From: Pseudorhodoplanes sp.
Lineage (GTDB): Bacteria; Pseudomonadota; Alphaproteobacteria; Rhizobiales; Xanthobacteraceae
Assembly (NCBI GenBank): GCA_032027085.1
Contig: JAVSMS010000001.1
Coordinates: forward strand, 884,332-948,331
Length of the DNA: 64,000 nucleotides
Direction: 5' to 3'
A model generated the notes under the pieces. It was given only the letters and a program-made list of their open reading frames with translations. It did not search any database and was not told the DNA's origin. Both the position numbers and the translations under genes were made by a program. Within the stretch, counting starts at the first letter, position 1, and every line of letters starts with the position of its first letter. This document shows, piece by piece, positions 10,449 through 17,914 of this stretch.

Positions 10449-11513
10449 TCAGCCGCGCCGCATCAGCGGCGGCTGTTGCTGATATTGCCAGTTCGGCGGC
10501 GGTGGCGCGTATTGCGGCTGCGGGGCCGGCGCTGGCGTATATTGCGGCTGATAGAGCGGCTGCGGCTGCGCATAAACCGGCGCAGGCGGCGGCGCGGTGA
10601 CTACCTGCGGCGGTGCCGTGATCACCTGCTGCGGCATGGTGATCACTTGCTGCTGCGGCTGCGCGTAAACTGGCGCCGGCGGCGGCGTAAAGACCGCAGG
10701 CCTGACGCCGGGCGTTGAGTCCTGCAGGTTCCAGCGCACGCCGAATTTCAGATCGTGCGAGGTGATGTCTTTGATGGTGAACACCTGATTGCTGGTCGAG
10801 CCATCTAGGTTGTAGGCGATCCCGGTCTCGCCATCGCCCATGTTGAGATAGCGGTAGGCCAGTTCGACGGTGAAGTTTGGATTAACCTTGTAGGCGAGAC
10901 CCGCATGCACGGCCCAAGCAAAATTAGTGACAGAACCTGAATCAGCATAACCACCACCGCCAGTGAGGACGTTGTTGTCGTAGAAATGATCGATGGTGAT
11001 ATTGGCAAAGCCGACGCCAGCACCAATGAATGGCGTTATGCACCACCATGTGCCGAGATCAAGATAAGCATTGGCAAGAAACAGCCATTCCCGCTTCGTG
11101 CCTCGATAATCATCCGACCCAAATGCGCCATCGTTATACCGCGCCAAAGCATGAAAATTGGCTTTGCCACGATATTCCCCGGTCAGATCGAAACGCAGCC
11201 AGTCGTTGTATTGGTAGCCGATACCAAGTCCAAAAAAAGGAGCGGAATCGACACCACCCTCGTCCAGCCAAGTGAACCCTGGCGCGGTCGCATTACGAAA
11301 ATAATCAATGCCTTTGATCTTCTGATTGCTCATCCCGATATCGCCGCGCAGATACCAGCCGCCGAAATCCTGCACCGGAACGGGCACCGGCACCTGCTGG
11401 TAGATCACCTGCTGCGGAGGCGGCGGCGACGGATAGTCGGCCGCATAGGCCTGGCTGCCGCACAAGGCGGCGACGGCGATACCTGTCAGAAGACGCTGTT
11501 TGACGCTGCTCAT
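10449..11513 (-). CDS. Outer-membrane beta-barrel protein, paralogue 2, with Pro/Gln-rich C-terminal tail
   Basis: A 354-residue protein with a signal peptide (MSSVKQRLLTGIAVAALCGS, cleavage near QAYAADY) and a beta-barrel like paralogue 1 (GWYLRGDIGMSNQ, GLGIGYQYNDWLRFDLTGEY, DITSHDLKFGVRWNL). After the last barrel strand (about residue 265) comes a tail of about 85 residues made of Pro/Gln/Tyr/Ala repeats (PPPAPVYAQPQ twice, QVITMPQQVITAPPQVVTAP). A tail after the closing strand is unusual for simple barrels and could reach peptidoglycan or the surface. The ATG at 11513 has GAAGGG seven bases upstream. A CtrA-type box lies 60-75 bases upstream. Confidence 0.8.
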   Translation of the reverse strand: MSSVKQRLLTGIAVAALCGSQAYAADYPSPPPPQQVIYQQVPVPVPVQDFGGWYLRGDIGMSNQKIKGIDYFRNATAPGFTWLDEGGVDSAPFFGLGIGYQYNDWLRFDLTGEYRGKANFHALARYNDGAFGSDDYRGTKREWLFLANAYLDLGTWWCITPFIGAGVGFANITIDHFYDNNVLTGGGGYADSGSVTNFAWAVHAGLAYKVNPNFTVELAYRYLNMGDGETGIAYNLDGSTSNQVFTIKDITSHDLKFGVRWNLQDSTPGVRPAVFTPPPAPVYAQPQQQVITMPQQVITAPPQVVTAPPPAPVYAQPQPLYQPQYTPAPAPQPQYAPPPPNWQYQQQPPLMRRG

Positions 11514-11887
11514 CACATATCCCTTCCCGTCCATCCGGGACTCTGTCGTGAGCAAACGATGCCAGCGAAACGTTAAACGCCGCTTAACCGTATTTTTTAA
11601 CGACGTTCTTTAACCGTGTTTGGTCCTGCGCCCGCGCACAGGGGGCGATTTGCGCACCGAGGCACCGCATGTGTTAACGCGCGGCAAGAATGGTTAACGG
11701 CGTCACTGTCCTCCCGGACGGCGCGCAGATTCGCTATCCGGGATCGTGTGCAACGGACTCATTCGGCTTTCGGTCCCGCTCTTTCGCTGCGCAAAAGGTC
11801 GGGATGACGAAACATCAGATTCAAGAAATGCAAGCGGCCGCCTCCTGGCGGAGACGGCCGCGGAAAAACAGAACCGCACAGCCGCGG
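11514..11887. other. Intergenic region with promoter of OMP paralogue 2
   Basis: No gene is seen in these 374 bases. They hold the CtrA-type box (11573-11588), further TTAAC half-sites near 11597-11614 and 11674-11698, and an ordinary bfr 3' flank. The GTTAAC density is unlike the rest of the window. Confidence 0.6.
11573..11588. promoter_or_regulatory. CtrA-type box TTAA-N7-TTAAC upstream of OMP paralogue 2
   Basis: TTAAACGCCGCTTAAC matches the full CtrA consensus and, like the box at 9051-9066, reads well on both strands. It is 60-75 bases upstream of the start at 11513. Confidence 0.55.
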
Positions 11888-12367
11888 TCAGTCTTCGAGT
11901 TCGCCGATGTGATGCTGCGAGTAAAGCTCGACGCCGAGCTTGGCGACAAGATCGAGCTGCGTCTCGAGGAAGTCGATGTGGCCTTCCTCATCCTTCATCA
12001 GTTCCTCGAACAGATCGCGCGAGACGTAATCCTTCACGCTGTGGCAATAGGTCGCCGCCTCCTGATAGAGGTTGCGCGCGTCATGCTCCGCGGCGAGATC
12101 GCATTCCAGGATTTCCTTCACCGACTGGCCGATGCGCAGCGGATCCAGCACCTGCAGGTTGGGAAAGCCGTCGAGGAAGATGATGCGCTCGACGAACTTG
12201 TCGGCGTGCTTCATCTCGTCGATGGATTCCTCGCGCCATTTCTTGGCGAGGTCCTTCAGGCCCCAATTGTCCAGCATCCGGTAATGCAGCCAGTACTGAT
12301 TGATGGCCGTCAATTCGCTGCGAAGCCCGCGGTTGAGAAATTCAATGACCCTGGCGTCGCCTTGCAT
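11888..12367 (-). CDS. bfr: Bacterioferritin
   Basis: Bfr is a 24-subunit cytoplasmic iron-storage cage with a diiron ferroxidase site and haem. From the ATG at 12367 (GGAG seven bases upstream) the protein has 159 residues, the usual length. All ferroxidase ligands fall at canonical positions: Glu18, Glu51, His54, Glu94, Glu127 and His130. The haem ligand Met52 is also present. An ATG six bases further upstream would add Met-Gly and has a poorer ribosome site. The ferredoxin partner bfd is immediately upstream in the same direction. An ICE/Irr-like palindrome lies 37-53 bases upstream. Confidence 0.97.
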   Translation of the reverse strand: MQGDARVIEFLNRGLRSELTAINQYWLHYRMLDNWGLKDLAKKWREESIDEMKHADKFVERIIFLDGFPNLQVLDPLRIGQSVKEILECDLAAEHDARNLYQEAATYCHSVKDYVSRDLFEELMKDEEGHIDFLETQLDLVAKLGVELYSQHHIGELED

Positions 12368-12403
12368 GCCCATTCTCCGCAAAATTTTTAGGTACGAAAA
12401 CGA

Positions 12404-12420
12404 TTTAGAGTTTTTCTAAA
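12404..12420. promoter_or_regulatory. ICE/Irr-like iron-control box upstream of bfr
   Basis: TTTAGAGTTTTTCTAAA is a 7-3-7 palindrome with one mismatch. It agrees closely with the iron-control element TTTAGAA-N3-TTCTAAA bound by the rhizobial iron/haem regulator Irr. It lies between bfd and bfr, 37-53 bases before the bfr start. Confidence 0.65.
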
Positions 12421-12475
12421 CAGGAAAAAGGGGCAGGACAAGGGCTGCGCCGGCAGGATCGCAAAAAAGTGGATA

Positions 12476-12718
12476 TCAGGACCGGTCGGGAGCGCGGGCC
12501 GGTAACAAATTGCCAGTATGCGGGCAGATAGCGCAGCCGGCGGCGCAAGCGCCCAGGGCCTCGTCCATGACTTTCTTGATGGTGCGGGCGCAGCGTCCGC
12601 ACTGTGCGCTGCAGCCGAGGCACCCATAGACCTGACTGGCCGTCCGCGGCGGAACCTCCGCCATGCAGGCGCGGCGCACATCGCCGTCAGACAGGACATT
12701 GCAGGAGCAGACGATCAT
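12476..12718 (-). CDS. bfd: Bacterioferritin-associated ferredoxin
   Basis: Bfd carries a [2Fe-2S] cluster and delivers electrons to Bfr to mobilise stored iron. The 80-residue protein starts MIVCSCNVLSD. Cys4 and Cys6 (C-x-C) and Cys40 and Cys43 (AQCGRCA) correspond to the four cluster ligands of characterised Bfd proteins. There are four more cysteines, including an extra CLGC at 33-36 and two near the C-terminus (58 and 62-65 region). The frame is open upstream, but MIVCSC is the family start. It lies 108 bases upstream of bfr on the same strand. Confidence 0.93.
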   Translation of the reverse strand: MIVCSCNVLSDGDVRRACMAEVPPRTASQVYGCLGCSAQCGRCARTIKKVMDEALGACAAGCAICPHTGNLLPARAPDRS

Positions 12719-13016
12719 CGCGAGCCCGGCAGCAATTGGTAGCCAATAGCAACTACCGTTACAGGGCCTGCTTGCCTTGCGCAAAATCAAAAAGCCGAAC
12801 TTATACGTAATCTAATCTGTAGATTGTATCGGCTCTAATGTAGGCGGGGTTTGGCGCAAAGCGCCGTAACGCGCGATCGGTCGCAAGGCTGCAATCGGTT
12901 CCATCGCATTGATCTGGCGGATTACGCGGCGGAGCCTGCGCCGGGATGGCGCGAAGCGCCGATCCGGGTGTCGCTAACCCGCCAAATCCACACCCTCAAA
13001 TGCGAAGAGAGTTCTA
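12719..13016. other. bfd promoter region and palindromic repeat, no gene
   Basis: About 300 bases separate bfd from glmM. The part near bfd is AT-rich and contains the 17-base palindrome AATCTA-ATCTG-TAGATT (12809-12825), a possible operator. The remainder includes a repeat bounded by TGGCGGATTA (12915) and TAACCCGCCA (to 12984), similar to common rhizobial intergenic palindromes. Confidence 0.5.
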
Positions 13017-14360
13017 CTACGCCGCCGCCTGGTTCAGCGCATCCACAATCTCGTCGACGATTTCCTCCACCAGCATCTGGTCGTCGCCCTCGCCCATGAC
13101 CCGGATGACCGGCTCGGTACCGGAGGGGCGGATCACCAGACGCCCGTTGCCGTTCAGCCGCGCACTGGCGCCGCTAATCACGGTCTTGACCTTGGCATCC
13201 TCCAGCGGCTTGCCCTTCTTGTAGCGCACATTCTTCAGCACCTGCGGCAGCGGCTCGAATTTATGGCAGACCTCCGACACCGGCCGGTTCCGCCGCTTCA
13301 CCACCGCGAGCACCTGCAGCGCCGCCACCAGGCCATCGCCGGTCGTGGTGTAATCGGACAGGATAATGTGCCCGGACTGTTCGCCGCCGACATTGAAGCC
13401 ATGTTCGCGCATATGCTCCAGCACATAGCGGTCGCCGACCGGCGTGCGCACCAGCGTGAGGCCGATCGAGGCGAGATGCCGCTCGAGCCCGAGATTGGAC
13501 ATGATGGTGGCGACGATGCCAGCTTTGGCGAGGCGGCCGTCTTCCTTCCAGCTTTCGGCGATCACCGCCATCAATTGATCGCCATCGACCACACGGCCGC
13601 GCTCGTCGATGATCAGCACACGATCGGCGTCGCCATCGAGCGCGATGCCGACATCGGCGCGCAACTCACGCACCTTGGCGCAGAGCGCCAGGGGTTCGGT
13701 GGAGCCGCATTCCTTGTTAATGTTGAAGCCGTCGGGATCGACGCCGAGCGGAATGACCTCCGCACCCAGCTCCCAGAGCGCCTCCGGCGCCACGCGATAG
13801 CCTGCGCCGTTCGCGCAATCCACGACGACACGCAAGCCGTCAAGCGACAGATCACGCGGCAAGGTGCGCTTGGCGAATTCGATATAGCGGTCCTGCACGC
13901 CGTCGATGCGCTTGGCGCGACCGAGATCGCCGGACTTGGCGAGCTTCTTCCCCACGTCGGCCTCGAGCCATCGCTCGATCTCGCGTTCGACCTCGTCCGA
14001 CAATTTGTAGCCATCCGGACCGAACAGCTTGATGCCGTTATCGTCGTAAGGATTGTGCGAGGCGGAAATCATGACGCCGAGATCGGCGCGCATGGACCGC
14101 GTCAGCATGGCCACCGCCGGCGTCGGCATCGGGCCGAGCAGCAGCACGTCCATGCCAACGGAGGTGAAGCCCGCGACGAGCGCGGTTTCGATCATATATC
14201 CGGAGAGGCGGGTATCCTTGCCTATCACCACCCGGTGGCGGTGGTCGCCGCGCAGGAAAACAAGCCCGGCCGCCTGTCCGACCTTCAGCGCCAGTTCCGG
14301 CGTGATCGCGGAGTTGGCGCGGCCACGAATACCATCCGTCCCGAAATACTTGCGACCCAT
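13017..14360 (-). CDS. glmM: Phosphoglucosamine mutase
   Basis: GlmM interconverts glucosamine-6-phosphate and glucosamine-1-phosphate on the route to UDP-GlcNAc for peptidoglycan and LPS. The 447-residue protein begins [13 protein letters not shown], the invariant start of the family. The phosphoserine loop [12 protein letters not shown] places the active serine at residue 101; the metal loop is DGDADR and the sugar-phosphate loop [12 protein letters not shown]. The ATG at 14360 was chosen over an upstream one because the family starts here and GAGGGGG precedes it. It appears monocistronic. Confidence 0.97.
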   Translation of the reverse strand: MGRKYFGTDGIRGRANSAITPELALKVGQAAGLVFLRGDHRHRVVIGKDTRLSGYMIETALVAGFTSVGMDVLLLGPMPTPAVAMLTRSMRADLGVMISASHNPYDDNGIKLFGPDGYKLSDEVEREIERWLEADVGKKLAKSGDLGRAKRIDGVQDRYIEFAKRTLPRDLSLDGLRVVVDCANGAGYRVAPEALWELGAEVIPLGVDPDGFNINKECGSTEPLALCAKVRELRADVGIALDGDADRVLIIDERGRVVDGDQLMAVIAESWKEDGRLAKAGIVATIMSNLGLERHLASIGLTLVRTPVGDRYVLEHMREHGFNVGGEQSGHIILSDYTTTGDGLVAALQVLAVVKRRNRPVSEVCHKFEPLPQVLKNVRYKKGKPLEDAKVKTVISGASARLNGNGRLVIRPSGTEPVIRVMGEGDDQMLVEEIVDEIVDALNQAAA

Positions 14361-14506
14361 TGAAGATGACCCCCTCGCCCGAGGCGCGGAATATAGGGGC
14401 ATCATAGCGCAGAAGGCTTCAAAAAATGTGAGCTTCCGTTGCAGGGCGGAAGCAATTGTTACTTATAATGAATTCGGCACGGCCCCCCGTCCTTGGCCCC
14501 CGCGCC

Positions 14507-14686
14507 TCAGGCCTTCTTCTTCCCGTCCTTGTCAGGTACCGATTTTGGCGGCTGGGTGAGATTGACGGGGTCCGACGCAGGGAAGGTTTCTTCCAGGCCC
14601 TCATCCAGAGCCCGATCCAGCCGCTTCTTTTCCTTCACCTCGGCCTCCGACTTTTGCTTCCGTCCATTAGACGTGTCCGATTCCAT
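14507..14686 (-). CDS. Small acidic/basic conserved protein
   Basis: From the ATG at 14686, with GGAGG five bases upstream, the protein has 59 residues. Its core RLDRALDEGLEETFPASDP is a motif I recognise from small uncharacterised proteins common in Hyphomicrobiales and sphingomonads. The rest is Lys/Glu-rich (KQKSEAEVKEKK) and probably disordered or helical. No signal peptide or membrane segment is seen. The frame continues upstream to 14869, but that part is not similar in character. It is divergent from lldD; the 144 bases between them should hold both promoters. Confidence 0.6.
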   Translation of the reverse strand: MESDTSNGRKQKSEAEVKEKKRLDRALDEGLEETFPASDPVNLTQPPKSVPDKDGKKKA

Positions 14687-14830
14687 CCGAGCCTCCGTTT
14701 CAGCCGTCTTGCCAAATCCGCTGTAATCGAGATCAATCGTTTTCAACGCCCATAACCGGTAAGCTGTTCCAGCGCCTATCCGGACAAGAAGCCCCGCCAG
14801 TCGAGGCAACCTTCGAGAGCACGACGTTTC

Positions 14831-16054
14831 ATGACCCCATTCACCTGCATTTCCGACCTGCGAGACCAAGCCAAGCGACGGGTGCCCCGCGCCTTCTTCG
14901 AATATGCCATCAGCGGCTCCTATAACGAGGAGACCTTGCGCGCGAACCGCGCCGACCTCGAGGCCATCAAGCTGCGCCAGCGCATCCTGATCGATGTCGA
15001 CAAGCGCGATCCGTCAACGACGATTGTCGGCCAGAAGGTGTCGCTGCCGATCGCGCTGGCGCCGGTCGGCCTTCTCGGCATGCAGCATGGCGACGGCGAA
15101 ATTCTTGCGGCGAAAGCGGCGAATGAGGCGGGCGTGCCTTTTTGTCTTTCCACCATGTCGGTTTGTTCGATCGAGCAGGTGGCGGAGGCGACCGGCAAGC
15201 CGTTCTGGTTCCAGGTCTACGTGATCCGCGACCGCGCCTTCATCGAAGATCTGATCAACCGCGCGAAAGCGGCAAAATGCTCGGCGCTGGTGCTGACGCT
15301 CGATCTACAGATTCTCGGACAGCGTCACCGGGACGTGAAGAACGGCCTTACCGTTCCGCCGGAAATCAAGCTGTCGAATATCATCGACATCGTGACCAAG
15401 CCGCAATGGCTCTGGAGCATGGCGCACAGCCGCAGCAAGACCTTCGGCAATCTCGCCGGCCACGTCAAAGGCATGGAGAATGTCAATTCGCTGGCGGAAT
15501 GGACCGCCAGCCAGTTCGACCCGACGCTGAGCTGGAAGGACGTCGCCTGGATCAGGAAGCTGTGGCCGGGCAAATTGATCCTCAAGGGCATCATGGACGT
15601 GGACGATGCGAAGCTCGCCGCCAAGTCCGGCGCCGACGCGCTCGTCGTCTCTAATCACGGCGGACGCCAGCTCGACGGCGCGGCCTCGTCGATCTCGATG
15701 CTGCCGCAGATCGCCGACGCGGTCGGCAAGGACATCGAAGTGCTGTTCGACGGCGGCGTGCGCTCGGGTCAGGACATCATGCGAGCGCTCGCGCTCGGCG
15801 CCAAAGGCTGCTTCATCGGCCGCGCCTATGTCTACGGGCTCGGCGCCGCCGGACAGGCGGGCGTGACCAAGGCCATCGACATCCTGCGCAAGGAGCTCGA
15901 CGTGACCATGGCGCTGTGCGGAGTCAGCAAGGTGAGCGAGATCGGGCCGCAAGTGCTGGTGGGCGGGCCTAGTGCCGTGACCGAGACCGCGAAGAAGTCA
16001 ACGCCGCGGGCCAGAGCGAAACAGACCAAGGAGCCGGCCAAGGCGGAAGGCTAG
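14831..16054 (+). CDS. lldD: FMN-dependent alpha-hydroxy acid dehydrogenase, L-lactate dehydrogenase type
   Basis: This 407-residue protein is a member of the FMN-linked (S)-2-hydroxy acid oxidising family. It most resembles membrane-associated L-lactate dehydrogenases that pass electrons to the respiratory chain. The flavin and active-site stretches are intact: LAPVGLLGMQHGDGE, LVLTLDLQILGQRHRD, the base-containing VSNHGGRQLDG with catalytic His, and LFDGGVRSGQDIMRALALGA. The C-terminus ends in a Lys-rich tail (ARAKQTKEPAKAEG). Family members also act on mandelate or glycolate, so lactate is likely but not certain. It stands alone. Confidence 0.88.
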   Translation: MTPFTCISDLRDQAKRRVPRAFFEYAISGSYNEETLRANRADLEAIKLRQRILIDVDKRDPSTTIVGQKVSLPIALAPVGLLGMQHGDGEILAAKAANEAGVPFCLSTMSVCSIEQVAEATGKPFWFQVYVIRDRAFIEDLINRAKAAKCSALVLTLDLQILGQRHRDVKNGLTVPPEIKLSNIIDIVTKPQWLWSMAHSRSKTFGNLAGHVKGMENVNSLAEWTASQFDPTLSWKDVAWIRKLWPGKLILKGIMDVDDAKLAAKSGADALVVSNHGGRQLDGAASSISMLPQIADAVGKDIEVLFDGGVRSGQDIMRALALGAKGCFIGRAYVYGLGAAGQAGVTKAIDILRKELDVTMALCGVSKVSEIGPQVLVGGPSAVTETAKKSTPRARAKQTKEPAKAEG

Positions 16055-16127
16055 AACATTCAATCAGATTATCTCATCGCTCCGTTCATCCCGCGTAGAG
16101 CGGGACCAGGGCCAAGTCGTACCAGGT

Positions 16128-16143
16128 TCCCGCTTGCGCGGGA
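16128..16143. repeat. REP-like palindrome downstream of lldD
   Basis: TCCCGC-TTGC-GCGGGA, preceded by a partner CCCGCGTAGAGCGGG at 16090-16104. It belongs to the same unit family as 6819-6838 and 8231-8250. Confidence 0.6.
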
Positions 16144-16275
16144 CCGAACGGGGTTCGTGGCAACCGGCAGCAAGCGCTTTACAAAACTTTACATCGCGGA
16201 GAAGCGCGCGAAACGCAGCACTCTCATCTTGCAGCCGTGACGATCCCCCTGTCACGATACCAAGGAGAGAGACCC

Positions 16276-16872
16276 GTGAACGAGCAGATGACACCCAGCC
16301 CATCGGATTCCACCCGCGAACCCGCCGCCCCCCGCCGCAAGCGGCGCGGCCTGACCATCGCCGCGATTGTTGTGGCGGCCGGCCTGACCGGCGCCGCCGT
16401 CACCGCCGCCGTCAGCCAGCCTTTCGGCTACGGCGGTTGGCATGGAGGATGGCATGGCCGCATGCATGGCGGCCCAATGATGCGGTTCGGCTTCGATCCG
16501 GCGCGCGCGGAAGAACGCCTCGACCGCATGGTGCGGCATCTTGCGGTCGAGATCGACGCCACCACCGAACAGCAGGACAAGCTGCGCAACGTCGCGAAGG
16601 CCGCCGTCAAGGAGGTGCTGCCGGCGCGCGAAAAGATGGTGGCCGCACGGCAGCAGGCCCGCAGCCTGCTGAGCGCGGCGACGATCGACCGCGCGGCGAT
16701 CGAGAAGCTGCGCGCCGAGCAGATCGCGCTGGCCGACAGCGTGAGCAAGCGCATCGTCCAGGCGATCACCGAGGCGGCGGAAATCCTGACACCGGACCAG
16801 CGCAAGAAACTGGATGAGAATTTTCCGGCCTTCGGCCATCGGGGTTTCGGCCGCGGCTGGCGGCATGGCTAG
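16276..16872 (+). CDS. Spy/CpxP-like periplasmic protein (heavy-metal/envelope stress type)
   Basis: From the GTG at 16276 (AAGGAG nearby) the protein has 198 residues. After a basic N-terminus there is one hydrophobic segment (GLTIAAIVVAAGLTGAAVTAA), then a Gly/His-rich stretch (GGWHGGWHGRMHGG, potential metal binding). An all-helical domain follows, with repeated charged helices and LTPDQRKKLDENF, which resembles the LTxxQ motif of Spy/CpxP chaperones. It probably acts in the periplasm, anchored or secreted. It lies upstream of a response regulator and kinase gene, as CpxP-type proteins often do, although a repeat separates them. Confidence 0.75.
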   Translation: MNEQMTPSPSDSTREPAAPRRKRRGLTIAAIVVAAGLTGAAVTAAVSQPFGYGGWHGGWHGRMHGGPMMRFGFDPARAEERLDRMVRHLAVEIDATTEQQDKLRNVAKAAVKEVLPAREKMVAARQQARSLLSAATIDRAAIEKLRAEQIALADSVSKRIVQAITEAAEILTPDQRKKLDENFPAFGHRGFGRGWRHG

Positions 16873-16906
16873 GATCACGGCCTCGCGGCAGGCTCGGCGC
16901 ACTCCG

Positions 16907-17015
16907 TCCCCCTGAAAGGGGGAGGGTTGGGGTGGGGGTCAGTTCGCCGACGCTGATGCAATCGACCCCCACCCGATTTGCTTCGCAAATCGACCTCCCC
17001 CTTTCAGGGGGAGGT
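16907..17015. repeat. Dispersed palindromic repeat, copy A
   Basis: The element is bounded by TCCCCCTGAAAGGGGGAGGG and the inverse CCTCCCCCTTTCAGGGGGAGG, with an inner palindrome CGATTTG-CTTCG-CAAATCG (16974-16992). Its 52-base right half (16964-17015) recurs exactly, in reverse orientation, at 53684-53735. It lies between the Spy-like gene and the response regulator gene. Confidence 0.85.
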
Positions 17016-17134
17016 ACCCGGGGTTTGCTGCACTGTCGCGCCATACGCGATCGCTCTACACTTGTGGACGGAGCAAACGGAGCTCGCATCGTCGCCCTGC
17101 TCTTCTTCACCACGATTCAGATTAAAGTCCCCCC

Positions 17135-17821
17135 GTGTCCGACCGCATCCTGATCATCGAAGACGACAAAAGGCTTGCCGAGATGGTGATGAACTATCTC
17201 GGCGAGGCCGGCTTTCGCGCCGTCGTGGCGCCGACCGGCGGGCATGGCATCGCGCTGCACGACCGCGAGGCCTTCGACGCGTTGATTCTCGATCTCATGC
17301 TGCCCGACATGGATGGCCTCGAAGTCTGCCGTCGCATCCGCAAGCAATCCTCGACGCCGATCCTCATGCTGACGGCGCGTGGCGACACCATGGACCGCGT
17401 GGTCGGCCTGGAAATGGGCGCCGACGATTATCTGCCGAAACCGTTCGAGCCGCGCGAACTGCTGGCGCGGCTGCGCGCGCTGCTGCGGCGGGCCAGGAGC
17501 GACAAGCCGGCCGAGATTCTGAGTTTCGGGCGGTTGGAGATCGACATCGGCGCGCGTCAGGTCCGCCTCGACGGGGCGGAGCGCGCATTGACCAGCTATC
17601 AATTCGCATTGCTGCTGGCGCTCGCGCAGCATGCCGGGCGCGTGCTCTCGCGCGAAGCATTGATGGACATGGTGAAGAGCGAGAAGCTGGAAGCCTTCGA
17701 CCGCTCCATCGACGTGCATATCTCGCGCATCCGCGCGGCGATCGAGGACGATCCGAAAAAGCCGCGCCGCGTCATCACCGTGCGCGGCGCGGGCTACGTG
17801 TTTGCGAAGGCGCAGGATTAA
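17135..17821 (+). CDS. OmpR/PhoB-family response regulator (CpxR-like)
   Basis: A 228-residue two-component regulator. The receiver domain (1-115) has the acidic pocket (IIEDDKR), the phospho-accepting Asp53 in LILDLMLPDMDG, the switch TA (LMLTARGD) and Lys in DYLPKPF. The winged-helix DNA-binding domain (about 130-225) ends with the typical VITVRGAGYVFAK. The start is a GTG with no obvious Shine-Dalgarno site. The partner kinase gene follows 93 bases downstream. Together with the periplasmic Spy-like protein it suggests an envelope- or metal-stress circuit. Confidence 0.92.
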   Translation: MSDRILIIEDDKRLAEMVMNYLGEAGFRAVVAPTGGHGIALHDREAFDALILDLMLPDMDGLEVCRRIRKQSSTPILMLTARGDTMDRVVGLEMGADDYLPKPFEPRELLARLRALLRRARSDKPAEILSFGRLEIDIGARQVRLDGAERALTSYQFALLLALAQHAGRVLSREALMDMVKSEKLEAFDRSIDVHISRIRAAIEDDPKKPRRVITVRGAGYVFAKAQD

Positions 17822-17914
17822 CAGGAATGCCTTTAGAATACTGCAGCGCACTCATTTCTATGGCTGCCACCCCGAGATGCTTGCGCAAAGCGCAAGTTTC
17901 ATAGTGATGCGTCC

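Noticed and set aside
16907-17015. CRISPR-like repeat
   Set aside because: Only one palindromic unit is present with no regular spacers; no cas gene is in the window.
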